NCBI GenBank assembly: GCA_009192285.1
Contig: CM018609.1
Location: 513,282-577,281, forward strand
Length of the DNA: 64,000 nucleotides
DNA from: Morchella semilibera
Lineage: Eukaryota; Ascomycota; Pezizomycetes; Pezizales; Morchellaceae
Reading direction: 5' to 3'
Both the position numbers and the translations under genes were made by a program. Shown here piece by piece: positions 51,845-62,250 of the stretch. Below the pieces are notes generated by a model that had not been told where the DNA came from, did not search any database, and saw only the letters and a program-made list of their open reading frames with translations. Numbering within the stretch: position 1 is the stretch's first letter; each line of letters starts with the position of its first letter.

Positions 51845-52436
51845 ATGAAGCCTCTCTTTTCTGCGTACGCCCCCTCCCTCTCCCTTTGTTCTGTTACAGT
51901 TTGAGCCCTACTCCTGGAAGAATGCTAACATACGCACATAGATTCACTGCCTGGTCATGGTAATTACTCCCCCACCCCCCTCTCTTATACTGCCATATAG
52001 TCGCAGAGGATATTCTCGGCTCAGATTGATTAACTACTTCACCAGCATCGTCATTTCTGCATTCGCCATCATCATTCTTAGCGCCCTTGGGACGCTTTTC
52101 AAGTCTGGGTACGACTCGACCGCATTGCCCCCTGGAATATAAATCGGCATTTATTAACTTCGCTTTTACAGACATGAATCGATGGTGGGCTCTACCAATG
52201 ATCCTAAAGACGGCAAGAGCGTTGCTGCCACCATTTTCGGTGCTGTCATTGTCTACATCGTTCGTGCCATCTTCTCCGCTCTATATAACGGATACAAGTT
52301 AACCGCAGTTCCTGATCTAGGGTTTCCTCGTATTCTGTTCAGGGCAAGCATGGCTCCACAGTCGACAGCGGTCGTCGATCCAGCTATCATAGGGTGGTCA
52401 ACTATCTTTCTACTGGGTCTCAAGCTGGTGTATTAA
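51845..52436 (+). CDS. V-type ATPase subunit f (YPR170W-B / RNaseK family)
   Basis: Small membrane subunit of the vacuolar proton pump Vo sector. Exons 51845-51864, 52046-52108 and 52172-52436 give 115 aa. A first exon of 20 nt encodes MKPLFSA. The first membrane segment follows (IVISAFAIIILSALGTLF), then the family signature HESMVGSTNDPKDG, closely matching the HESFVGSINDPEDG region known in yeast, and a second membrane segment (VAATIFGAVIVYIVRAIFSALY). Intron acceptors have good branch sites (GATTAAC, ATTAACTT). After residue ~75 there is a ~40-aa C-terminal extension with another hydrophobic end (AIIGWSTIFLLGLKLVY) that I cannot match to the family; it might be an unspliced 3' region. The tiny first exon makes the gene easy to miss. 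Confidence 0.78.
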
Positions 52437-54117
52437 ATCGAATTGTTGTATACGGTTTCTTTTTGAGGGAATGAATGGACAGGTCTTTGGTTAATATTTT
52501 ACGTACCTCTCTATGGCGCAGAATGTGTTTTTTTGTTTTTTTGTTTTATTTTTTAGTGCTTGCTTTGTTTGATCTCTGTTTATCCTGTGCTCTTAGTAGC
52601 TACCCGAGACGACGAAGAAGAGAACTAATAGAATTCGGCCTTTCCTCGGGCTTCTGTGATTTCCTTGTTCAGGGTGTGACAACTCCACCCAGCCTGTTTG
52701 TGCAATTGTCAAACATACACGGCTTGTTTGTCACACGAATCATCTTTAACGCAAATCTAATCCACGTGCAGTGCTTGATCATGTACGGTTCCGAAATCGT
52801 GAAGGGTAGGCTACGGCGAAAGGGCGATTTTCAGTTGATCAGGGGGCTAGGGCTTGATCAGGCCAATATCCCGCGTGCACACTCGGGCCGGTGAACACCC
52901 CTGTTTGTCGTGTAACCCGTTCAGTTCTTGGCCCAATTGGCTACTAGAGTAGGCCAGCTACCTGTCCGTGAATGAATTACTACCATTGTTTACCAATAGG
53001 GACATTCTTTTAGTTTTGGGGCCGGCACAGGAGAGTAATTTCTCACATGTCACCGAGTTTTGATGCAATACTCTGTTTCTGTGGCTGTGTGAATCCGGTG
53101 GTGATTGTGCCAAGAATTATCAATAAATGGCGTTCTACTTTAATGCCATCGTTAATCCTACCAATGGCTTATCGATAACCGGGGTGGCTATTACCATAAA
53201 GATTTTCTGCTCATGGTAGTTATTTGAAAGAGAAAAAAAAATAGGGATTGAGGTCGTAGGCCATGGCTGCATACATTTCATGAAACCAAAGGTCGCGGAT
53301 CATGGTAAGTCACTCGACGGCGCCAAGACAAATTTAAACCATATACACCATGTAGCCTTCGTCTCCCAACCATGCACCAACCGAATGAGAATTGGCTTAT
53401 CCATCGGCCTACGAAGCACAATGTGATCCTTTAATCTCCAACCAGAATAAGAATCACGGTTGTCATCTACGCAGTGTTAGGGATCGAACTAAAGCCTAGG
53501 TGATTCAGCTCAGGACTTGCGAAGATTCCCAAGCTGCTCCCCGCGCGCGAATAATGCAGCGACGTTTACATATAGGGAGTAGGCATCCCGCCTGAGAGCT
53601 TTCATTATTGCAGTAAGGTTAGTGCTTGACGTTTGCAATTCAAAGTGAACCTCAAGTTCGATGATCTTTCAACGGCTGTCCCTTCCACAGTATGGTTACC
53701 TTGGCTGCGGGGGCGGTTGGCTGTGGGGGTGGTGGCACCTGTGAGTATACCGTTCAAGGCCTTCGGCAGAGAAGAGTAGGAAGATGTATCATGCTTTAGT
53801 CAAGCGACTCCGACTATTGTTGGATCATACTCTCCCTTGTGGACAGTAATGGCTTGTCTTTGGGCGAGGGGAGAGGAGAACTTCACCAAGCACGGCGACG
53901 TCTATGCGCTATAGCTAGGGCCCTGGGGCTCAGGCTAGCTTCTGAAGTGAGTATGTCTCTGCTCTCCATAACCATGCATGCGGTCCTATTATATTGGCTG
54001 TGAGATGATGGATGAGGTGTCATGGGTGGATGAAAAAAAAATGTTGACTGCTATGCATGGTTGTGCGACTGTATGGTCTATTGTACTAGGCCATGCATGA
54101 TACTTTTAATTGTGTCG

Positions 54118-54388
54118 TTATAATTTTGAGCCCTTTGTGGAAAAATCCCTGGTAACGTATCTCTGGTACATTATCCGCGAACTATATAGAGTACCCAAGG
54201 ACCGCTCCGGGGCTAAAAAACAATTAAAAAACATTTTTAGCTGGCAACAAAAAGTCTTATGTGAATGAGTGTCGTCCCTCAAGAGCGTCGCTACCATGTT
54301 GGGCATTCCCATCACTGCTCCCACCCGGGTTTGAACCGGTAAGTGGTCATATGACGAAACCAAGTGTTTTACCACTAGGCCACGCCAC
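54118..54388 (-). mobile_element. tRNA-derived SINE, copy 1 (full)
   Basis: Read on the minus strand it starts with a tRNA-like head: A box TGGCCTAGTGG (54382-54372) and B box GGTTCAAACCC (54337-54327), 34 nt apart as in a RNA polymerase III internal promoter. An unrelated body follows (GTGATGGGAATGCCCAACAT...), with a T-rich stretch, AGCCCCGGAGCGGTCCTTGGG and a tail ending GGGCTCAAAATTATAACGAC. The body is nearly identical to the copy at 57645-57838. Sequence upstream of the head (54389-54465) is itself the tail of another unit, so units are joined head to tail. Confidence 0.72.
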
Positions 54389-54465
54389 GGTACTTTTATT
54401 TGTGTCGTTATAGTTTATGAGCCCTCCATTTCTTGGCAACGCATCTTTGGCACATCATCCGCCGA
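54389..54465 (-). mobile_element. SINE tail fragment joined to copy 1
   Basis: The minus strand reads GCGGATGATGTGCCAAAGAT, then GCGTTGCCAAG and GGGCTCATAAACTATAACGA just before the tRNA-like head. This matches the tail of the same SINE (GCGGATAATGTACCAGAGAT ... GGGCTCAAAATTATAACGAC), showing a tandem arrangement. Confidence 0.55.
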
Positions 54466-54898
54466 ACCACCAGCGCCTGGAAATATGGTCGGCCTGTTTG
54501 GGGGGGGGGGGAGGTGGAGGCCATCTCAATAATTTTATGGTATCACATGATGCGTGCTGGAGGCGTCGACCTATTTCCCTATGAATGGTGTCGCACCGCA
54601 TTACCTGTTAACACTGATAGTTCACCATGCTAGAGAGTGAAGGTTTGTATGGGGGATATATCTATTATTTGAAGAAAGATGGCAGAACTTGTGGGTAGAA
54701 GCTGTGAACTTTAGGCGGTCTGAATTTTCTCCAAGGTTCAAAGAACAATATGTAGTTCTCATGCTCAAGGTTGCTGGGATATATGCAGGTACGGTGTATT
54801 AGTGACGGGTTCCATGTATTCCGACGTAAGCCTTTATTTTGTGGTAATAGCTTTGTGGGAGAAGGGTATTTATCTAATAAATACATATATGAAAAAAT

Positions 54899-55038
54899 GG
54901 GGTGAAATCACTACCATAGGACTACGGAATCTAATGACAAATACCGAATTAAACCGGCATTAGAGGAAGAGTACTATACAAATACCCTATTTCTACCGCA
55001 CTGTTAGCGTATCAACGGGAATACTGTAGTGGTCCCAC
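54899..55038 (-). repeat. Dispersed repeat, copy B
   Basis: The minus strand begins GTGGGACCACTAC and ends GTAGTGATTTCACCCCA, like the element at 15064-15189, with shared internal GCGGTA..., CGGTATT and ATTCCGTA blocks. About 140 bp. Imperfect inverted ends suggest a MITE-like family with diverged copies. Confidence 0.45.
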
Positions 55039-55793
55039 GTCTCTTTTACTATAGAGTTTTTTTATTCTTTCTTTTCTTTTCTTTTCATTCTTTTTTTTTT
55101 TTTTTTTTGGGGGGGGGGGGGGTTGCAGCTCTTACTAACTGACCGACTGAAAATTTCTAGATCTTCCTAGCGCTAGCCCGATACTACATATAAAGCTTAA
55201 ACCTGCATGTGCAGCTGCACGTAGAATCTAAATATTTAGTTCTTGGCGATAGCTTTTGTGTGAATATGCCGCCAAGAACTCAAAATTTGAGCCCAAAATT
55301 TGAAAAACAGGGATTGGCCAAATCGTAGCAACGAAGCTTTGGCGTACTATATTCGTTCTTGCTGGCGTCCAGCTTGCAGTCTCTAACATTTCACGACTCT
55401 AGCGGAGAGTTGAGAGCCATTCTGCACTGAGATCGAGGTATCTCGTACAGAAAGAACACTGTTCACGAGTAAATGAGATTGTCTCTGCTCTTTAATACCC
55501 CCCACCGTGTTTCTACTACGGTTTATGTGAAGAGTGATCCGTACATAGCTGCATGAGATGAAAGAATAGACTAGCTCTTCCCCTAGGATGAGTGGTCCCT
55601 TGAAACTCAGCTGCGGTGCCCTCGCTTGACATGTACATGTAGTTACTGGTGATTGGTCTGTGTCGCCCAGCCATGCAACGACTATCCCGGATGTTCAAAA
55701 CATTTGCAGAATCTCCCTAGCTCTTGCATTACATTAGCGTGGCCTATGTAGGAAATGATGAACCAAAACGTGCGAAGTTTATGGATTCCCAAG

Positions 55794-55921
55794 TACATGT
55801 AGTTATGGGGGTCTTCGGCCCCCAATTCCTACATGTAGTTAGACATTTCATATGGCGGCCTTCGGCCTCCCTCCCCCTCCACCCCCCCCCCCCCAATTCC
55901 CGCCAGTTTGACCTTTCATTG
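55794..55921 (+). repeat. GC-hairpin repeat, copy A
   Basis: TACATGTAGTTATGGGGGTC followed by TTCGGCCCCC, a second hairpin GGCCTTCGGCC at 55858-55868, a long C tract, then CAATTCCCGCCAG and TTGACCTTTCATTG. A related unit at 56184-56258 repeats GTAGTTATGGGGGCCTTCGG...CAATTCCCGCCAG...TTGACCTTTCATTG. The two copies flank the MITE. Confidence 0.55.
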
Positions 55922-56013
55922 AGGTTTTGATGTATCGTACTTAGTTAATACCCCCGTCACTCTCAACCGATAAGGTTGCGGTTTTATGCCGAGAGTCCAC
56001 ACAAATCGATGTA

Positions 56014-56160
56014 CAGAGTCTGGTAGAATTATTGTGAAAGGGTTTTCCGTGACCCGATAGTCCCATTGGCTCTTGAAAGCTTAAGGACTTTTGCTGTGAG
56101 CACGGACCAAGAAACCCACTCTTTTAGTGTTGACTTTCGCAATAATTCTGCCAGACCCTG
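56014..56160. mobile_element. TA-flanked MITE (Tc1/mariner-like ends)
   Basis: 147-bp element with ~27-nt terminal inverted repeats: left CAGAGTCTGGTAGAATTATT..., right the reverse complement of CAGGGTCTGGCAGAATTATT... Both arms continue into GTGAAAG/GCGAAAG. TA dinucleotides sit immediately outside each end (56012-56013 and 56161-56162), the target-site duplication expected for Tc1/mariner-type transposition. The interior has no coding capacity, so it would need a transposase elsewhere. Confidence 0.75.
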
Positions 56161-56183
56161 TAATATAGTACATAGTAGACTAC

Positions 56184-56258
56184 TTGTAGTTATGGGGGCC
56201 TTCGGCCCCCCCTCTCCCCTCCGCCCACCCCAATTCCCGCCAGCTTGACCTTTCATTG
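56184..56258 (+). repeat. GC-hairpin repeat, copy B
   Basis: Shorter relative of the unit at 55794-55921, with the perfect hairpin GGGGGCCTTCGGCCCCC, CCCCAATTCCCGCCAG and TTGACCTTTCATTG. It lacks the TACATGTA start (TACTTGTA instead). Confidence 0.55.
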
Positions 56259-56303
56259 CCCTGTGATGCAATTTAGTTCATAGGTTTTGATGCGCTGCCA
56301 AGG

Positions 56304-56395
56304 AGACTTTTTGTTACCAGCTAAAAATATTTTTTTAGCCCCGGAGCGGCCCTTGGGTGCTTTATGGTTCAGCGGATGATGTGCCAGAGACTAGG
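56304..56395 (+). mobile_element. SINE fragment (body and tail, no head)
   Basis: GACTTTTTGTTACCAGCTAA, a T-rich stretch, AGCCCCGGAGCGGCCCTTGG and GCGGATGATGTGCCAGAGAC match the 3' half of the SINE copies at 54.1 and 57.6 kb. The tRNA-like head is absent, a typical 5'-truncated or recombined copy. Confidence 0.6.
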
Positions 56396-57321
56396 GGTTA
56401 CCACCTCGCAACCGCAAGTTGTGCAAGTTTAATCCTCTAGCTCTCTCTATGGTAAGTACTCGCGCGTTAACTAAGGGCCCGTTCGGACAACTCAATAATC
56501 TAGATTATTTGCGATAATCAGATGGATTATCGACTTTTGGATTATCATACATGTAATAATCTAGGCTGTTCGTGCAATTGCATGAATAGCCCAACATTTG
56601 GAACCCCCGATTATATATCCCAATAATCCGCCAAGAAAATAATCACCTCTGGAGGTAAGTATGTACATGTAATTATTCACAACATAGATATCCTGAAAGC
56701 CTAATCCTATTTCAACGTTATCTGGACATGTAGATTATCCACTGATTATGATTATTATGATTATCATTTTCGCTTTTTGATAATCCAATCTGCCCAACAA
56801 CCCAACCAAATTCTTATTAAAAATTCCGGCTCTTTAATTAACGACTAATCAGTACTCGCAACTTCACAGTATTTCTAAACACAACCGCTATTACATGCCA
56901 TACAAAAAATGTAGTCTTGGCGGTCTTTTTTGTGTGTATGCAATATTACATGTAGTCGTGTTCAAAAACGCTGATAATGTAGAAAACTGCTTACCCGGAC
57001 GCTTTTAACGAATACTCACAGACCATCACTCGCTCTTGGCACCCACGTCCGCGCAACCTCTACTCAACAATGGCGCGGCAAGTCATGAAGGTGACATGCC
57101 GGTATCTCATCTGGAACAGTATTGGCCACTCCGGTCGCTTATTAACAATAAGAGCCTTAGATTCTAGCCATGTTATGACTGAGGACTAGATCTTGGCCGC
57201 ACCTTGGCTGCAAGTCTGTGATGTAGGGTATAAATGCATATGGGTACATGTATAATAGATCTATTCCACTACATGTACATGTAGGTCTTGGTGCTTTCTA
57301 CATACATGTATATACAGGTTT

Positions 57322-57480
57322 AGGTAAATGGCATCGCTTATAACTTTTCAACCAGACAAGGTAAGATGTACTTATCAAAAACCTAACAGATGGACGTCAT
57401 CATCATACCTGTACCCGCAATTTGATCTGTTATATTTTTTGATATTTTGTTGAAAAGTTATAAGCGATGAAATTTGTATC
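57322..57480. repeat. Foldback element
   Basis: CATCGCTTATAACTTTTCAAC (57332-57352) is answered by its exact 21-nt reverse complement at 57449-57469. Inner arms pair too: ATCAAAAACCTAACAGAT (57374-57391) with ATCTGTTATATTTTTTGAT (57425-57443). The remaining loop is about 33 nt. Likely a small MITE or foldback transposon; no target duplication is obvious. Confidence 0.6.
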
Positions 57481-57644
57481 CTTTAAGAGTCGCGGCAGCA
57501 TATTGGTGTATGCATGTACCTGGATCTGTTCCGCGATAGAGCGTAGCGGAGCGGTCCTTGGGTGCCGGTGTGCCGGGGGTGCGTTGCCAAGGATTCTTCC
57601 ACAAATGGAGGGCTCATAAACTGTAGCGACACAAATAAAAGCAC

Positions 57645-57838
57645 CGTGGCGTGGCCTAGTGGTAAAACACTTGGTTTCGTCATATGACCACTTACCGGTT
57701 CAAACCCGGGTGGGAGCAGTGATGGGAATGCCCAACATGGTAGCGACGCTCTTGAGGGACGACACCCATTCACATAAGACTTTTTGTTGCCAGCTAAAAA
57801 TATTTTTTAATTATTTTTTTTTAGCCCCGGAGCGGTCC
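57645..57838 (+). mobile_element. tRNA-derived SINE, copy 2
   Basis: A box TGGCCTAGTGG (57652-57662) and B box GGTTCAAACCC (57697-57707), then the same body as copy 1 up to AGCCCCGGAGCGGTCC, after which it stops. Immediately upstream (57543-57644) is the tail of another unit (GGAGCGGTCCTTGGGTGCCG ... GGGCTCATAAACTGTAGCGA), again giving a head-to-tail junction. Opposite in orientation to copy 1, 3.3 kb away. Confidence 0.72.
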
Positions 57839-59063
57839 TGCTATAACAGGCTCCGTTGGTCTTGTCACCCACGGGTGGCGGCGGATGTTTCAACTGTTGG
57901 GGCTGTTGGGTCGAGGGGATGAACAATATTTGTGCCATTTATATGTCGTGGGCTAGGTAGCACGTAGCTGAAAGAGGGCATGTGCGGGATAGGCATGTGT
58001 ATTTTTTTTTAAGAAAATCTACCCTGTTGGTGGCATATATAGCCGCCTTCGAACGTGTTTGTGATTTGAGCATTTGAAACATGAATGCGGGTAAACATGT
58101 CTGAGACCTTCTAGGCGCTGGGGGTTTGGTACGGATCCATCTAGTAAAGAGAGAGGACTCATTAATCATAGAAACTCGGTGAAACGGAGTCTCAACTTCT
58201 TCTGGATGATATAGGACATCACTATAAGCCAATAAATTAAACAGACTGACTGCTTGGGGAAAGTTACTTATTGATATATACAAATACTATAGGGATATCA
58301 GATGAACTCCCCGTCACGTCATAGTTTATTCTTTATGGCCGTAATCGACCGGCCCTCACCAGTCATCGGTTCATGAATAATGGCAATTGAATAGCCTCGC
58401 CGGTACTTTGCTCTCAAATTAAAGTTCTCTCCCGAAAAAGCACGCACTCACGTACACATGCCATTTTAATTTAATTTGGGAGTAGAACAATCTGGCTATA
58501 GAGCCGATCGATGGGAGCGCTATGCAAAACAGTTGCAGCCGCTTCACGAGAGGCGGGACGTACGTTTGGGGGGGGGGGGGTATAAATGGATAAGTACATG
58601 TACTGCATGTGTGTAATTGGAACTGGCTTGGCACATGGTTTTACATGCAAAAGATGCAATTTGAATTTGAGATATATACATGTAAGTAACAGCACGCCTA
58701 GAGAGTATCTACATACAATGTATTAACTTTGACGGGCACGGGAAAGCTGTCACTTTTAGGGTCTGGCGCGCCGTATGCACCTCCTCATGCTGTAACTTGT
58801 GCGGAGCTCCTAGAAGCGGAGCAAACCATGAGCCACCAATACATACCACAATCTTGCAAGCTCACGTGCGCACCCTAACTAGCGCCCGAGTGATTTTATA
58901 TGACACACTACCCACCCCAACATCCCTTACCCTGCCCACCCCAGGGCCAGGGTTCCCCATATCCCTGCAACGCAACCCACCACGACGAAACCTAAAAAAA
59001 AAAAAAAAAAAGAGCCGGCCGCAAAAACCAAGCTCTAATTAACACCGCACCGCAAAACCAACC

Positions 59064-62000
59064 ATGCCCGCCCGCGCCCCCTCCCCGACCGGGAGCGAGT
59101 TCGAGTACGACATTTCCGCCGCTCTCGGCGCCGCCATTGATAGCAGCGACGACGCCGACCAGCCCTACAATCCGCGGACCCTGCACGGCGCAGCAGACAA
59201 GAGCGTCGGTGCGATTCTGGGCGAGGAGGACGATGGGGACGATGATGAGGCGTTCATCGCTGCGCAGCAGGCGGCGAGTAACCGCAAGGCGAGCAATCTG
59301 AAGGGAAAGAATACGGTGAAGAAGGGGGGGGGGTTTCAGCAGATGGGTATGTTCTTTTTTTCAGGTTTGGGGGAGGGGGAGGGGGAGGGCAAGGAAGCTA
59401 ATTGAGGGGAGCATGTAGGTCTCAATATGGGGATTTTGAAGGCGATCAGTAGGAAGGGGTTCTCAGTGCCTACGCCGATTCAAAGAAAGACGATCCCGTT
59501 GATACTGGAGGGGCAGGATATTGTCGGGATGGCGAGGACGGGGTCTGGAAAGACTGCGGCGTTCGTCATTCCTATGATTGAGAAGTTAAAGACGCATAGC
59601 GTCAAGGTGTGTATATATTCTTGCAGTTCCACTCAATTCTACAGATATACCCGCGCGTTAATCAAGTCCTGAGAAATGGTGATGTTGTGCAACTCAAAGA
59701 CCACAACCCCGACACCATAATACATTATAGAGAAAACTACAATAAAGATGGAGGCAATTGTATCCTGGCTAGATATTATTTATTAAGCTCGCATCATCTC
59801 TATAGTGGGTTTGGTAGTCTTTGCGTTGCGTTGTGTTGAGTAGTGCTGGCCTGGGTGTCATTTCTCAAGACTTAATTAACGTGCGAGTATATATTTATAT
59901 TTATATATATGTGGTATACTAAACTACCCAGGTCGGCGCACGAGCGATAATCCTCTCACCATCCCGTGAATTGGCCCTACAAACACTCAAAGTCGTCAAG
60001 GAACTCTCCCGCGGCACCGACCTAAAGGCCTGTCTCCTCGTCGGAGGTGACAGTCTCGAGGACCAGTTCGGCTTCATGGCCTCCAACCCGGACATTGTGA
60101 TAGCCACCCCTGGTCGTTTCCTCCACTTGAAGGTTGAGATGGAGCTCGATCTCAGGTCTGTCCAGTACATTGTCTTTGACGAAGCCGATCGCCTCTTCGA
60201 GATGGGGTTCTCCGCACAGCTCACCGAGATCCTACATGCACTCCCGTCAAACCGCCAGACACTCCTCTTCTCCGCAACACTCCCCAAGAGTCTCGTCGAG
60301 TTCACAAAAGCCGGTCTCCAGGAGCCTACGCTGGTGCGCCTCGACGCCGACTCTAAGATATCGCAGGATCTTGAGTCTGCGTTCTTCACTGTCAAGTCTT
60401 CGGAGAAGGAGGGTGCTCTCCTCCACCTGATTCAAGACGTCATCAAGATCCCGCAAGGCCCAGTTGCCGCGCCCCCACCTGCCTCCGGCGCAAACTCAAA
60501 GAAGCGGAAACGGCCCGAGGGCACCTCCTCCCACGAGGCGGCTTCCCCGCACTCAACAATCATCTTTGCAGCCACCAAGCACCACGTCGAGTACCTTTCC
60601 CACCTCATCTCAACCTCCGGATACCCCGTCTCATACGTCTACGGCACCCTCGACCAGACAGCTCGTCGAAACCAGGTCGCGCGCTTCCGCGCCGGGGAGA
60701 CGAGCATTCTTGTTGTTACGGATGTCGCAGCCAGAGGTATCGATATCCCCCTGCTATCAAACGTCATCAATTACGACTTTCCCCCACAGCCAAAGGTCTA
60801 CATCCATCGTGTTGGGCGAACAGCCCGTGCCGGTAAGAAGGGATGGGCCTACTCCCTCGTCCGCGGTGAAGACGCCCCCTACCTCCTTGACCTGCAGCTC
60901 TTCCTCGGGAAGAAGCTCGTCCTCGGCCGCGACAGCGAACACAGATCCAAGGCCGACTTTGACTACACCGCCGACGTTGTCACCGGCGGCCTCGTCCGCG
61001 ACAGCGTAGAGCGCTGCATGGAGCACGTCAACAAGCTCCTCTCGGAAGACAGCGAGCTCGCCTCGCTCCGCGGCGTCATGGTGAAGGGCGAGAAGCTCTA
61101 CCAGAAGACGAAGATTGCTGCCTCCACCGAGAGCGTCAAGCGCGCCAAAGATACCATCGCGCAGAAGGGCTGGAGCGCCGCGCACCCGCTGTTTAGCGAC
61201 GATGTTGCAGACGCGGAGGTGGAGCGCGCGAAGATGCTGGCCCGCGTGGCAAACTTCCGCCCCAGCGAGACGATCTTTGAGATTGGGCAGCGCGGGCTGA
61301 ACCGCAGCGAGGCGGCGAACGTAATGCGTAGCAGGAGAGAGAAGATCAAGATTGATCCGACCAAAAAGCGGGGCGCAATGGAGGATACGGCGGCGGCCGA
61401 GGAGCAGGACAGCGACGATGAGATGGAGGAAATGAACTTTGAGGGGGATGCAGACAGTGATGTTGATGGCGCCGACGAGGACGTAGACATGGATGCGGCC
61501 AGCGACGGAGAGCTCGAGGCGACATTCAAGAAGCCGACAAGGCCGAGTAAGAATACGGGGGCGAAGACGGCGACAAAGAAGAAGAAGCCACACAGCTGGG
61601 AGGACAAGGAGCACTTCATGTCCTACGCCCCCACCTCCTCACTCGCCGAAGAGCGCGGCTACTCCGTCACGGGGGGGACCTTCGCCGAGGCTGCCCGCGG
61701 CGCCACATTCGACCTCACGAACGACGATGGCGGCAAGGGCTTTGCAGAGGCGCACAAAGCAAAGGGCATGCGCTGGGACAAGAAGGCCAAGAAGTTTGTC
61801 CAGCGGGCCAACGACGAGGACGGTTCCAAGGGCGCCAAAATGATCATTGGCGAGTCCGGGCAGAAGATCGCCGCGTCGTTCCAGTCGGGCCGCTTCGCGA
61901 GATGGAAGAGCGCCCACAAGGTCGGGCGGATACCAAGGGTTGGGGAGAACGAGGTGCCGGGTGCTAGCGCCAACGGGTTTGGTGCGCCGGGAGCGACTGG

Positions 62001-62250
62001 CGGTGGGGGGGTGGGCGGTAGACGTGGGGGAAGACAGTTCCATAAGGGTGTCAAGGCGCCGAAGCCGGCGGATAAGGCGAGGGATGACTATGAAGTTAGG
62101 AAGAAGAGATATTCGGAGGCGAAGGAGAAGGGTCTAGTGAAGGAGTCGGTGAAGAGTGAGTTGAAGAGTAGGGAGCAGATCAGGAAGGACCTGAAGTTGA
62201 AACAGAGGAGGAGAGAAAAGAATGCAAGGCCTCAGAGGAAGAGGAATTAG
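59064..62250 (+). CDS. DBP10: ATP-dependent RNA helicase DBP10 (DDX54)
   Basis: DEAD-box helicase needed for 60S ribosomal subunit assembly in the nucleolus. Exons 59064-59346, 59419-59606 and 59932-62250 give 929 aa. Helicase motifs in order: Q motif region [14 protein letters not shown] (108-121), motif I ARTGSGKT (133-140), [18 protein letters not shown] at 240-243, SAT at 271-273, then [10 protein letters not shown] and [10 protein letters not shown] (449-458). A charged insert ([11 protein letters not shown]) lies between the two RecA-like lobes. The C-terminal third carries the DBP10 extension: an acidic block ([14 protein letters not shown]...), the conserved [19 protein letters not shown] segment, and a lysine/arginine-rich end. 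Intron 2 (325 nt) is the longest in this window and splits helicase motif I from Ia. All motifs are intact. Confidence 0.95.

Larger units (their letters stand above)
52437..59063. other. Repeat-rich, gene-free island
   Basis: 6.6 kb without a supportable gene. It contains SINE copies, a TA-flanked MITE, a foldback element, a second copy of a dispersed repeat, duplicated GC hairpins, long homopolymers (G at about 54500, T/G at about 55093-55121, C at about 55882, G at about 58568) and 12 of the 35 TACATGTA octamers. An open frame at 52475-52894 (139 aa) lacks recognisable features. The unique parts look non-coding. Confidence 0.6.

Noticed and set aside
52475-52894. 139-aa open frame after the V-ATPase f gene
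   Set aside because: Hydrophobic start but no recognisable family and typical spacer composition; probably chance.
54118-54375. Two nearly identical 'proteins' beginning MVKHLVSSYDHLP (also 57659-57922)
   Set aside because: They are translations of the tRNA-derived SINE head and body, not genes.
56470-56820. GGGCCCGTTCGGACAACTC as a DNA-transposon end
   Set aside because: No matching inverted end was found downstream; the region is just rich in GATTATC/AATAATC words.
57645-57720. Functional tRNA gene
   Set aside because: A and B boxes are good, but the expected acceptor stem does not pair and the sequence runs into a repeated body; it is a SINE head.
60757-61614. 285-aa minus-strand frame inside DBP10
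   Set aside because: Shadow of the helicase coding strand; leucine/valine-rich without motifs.
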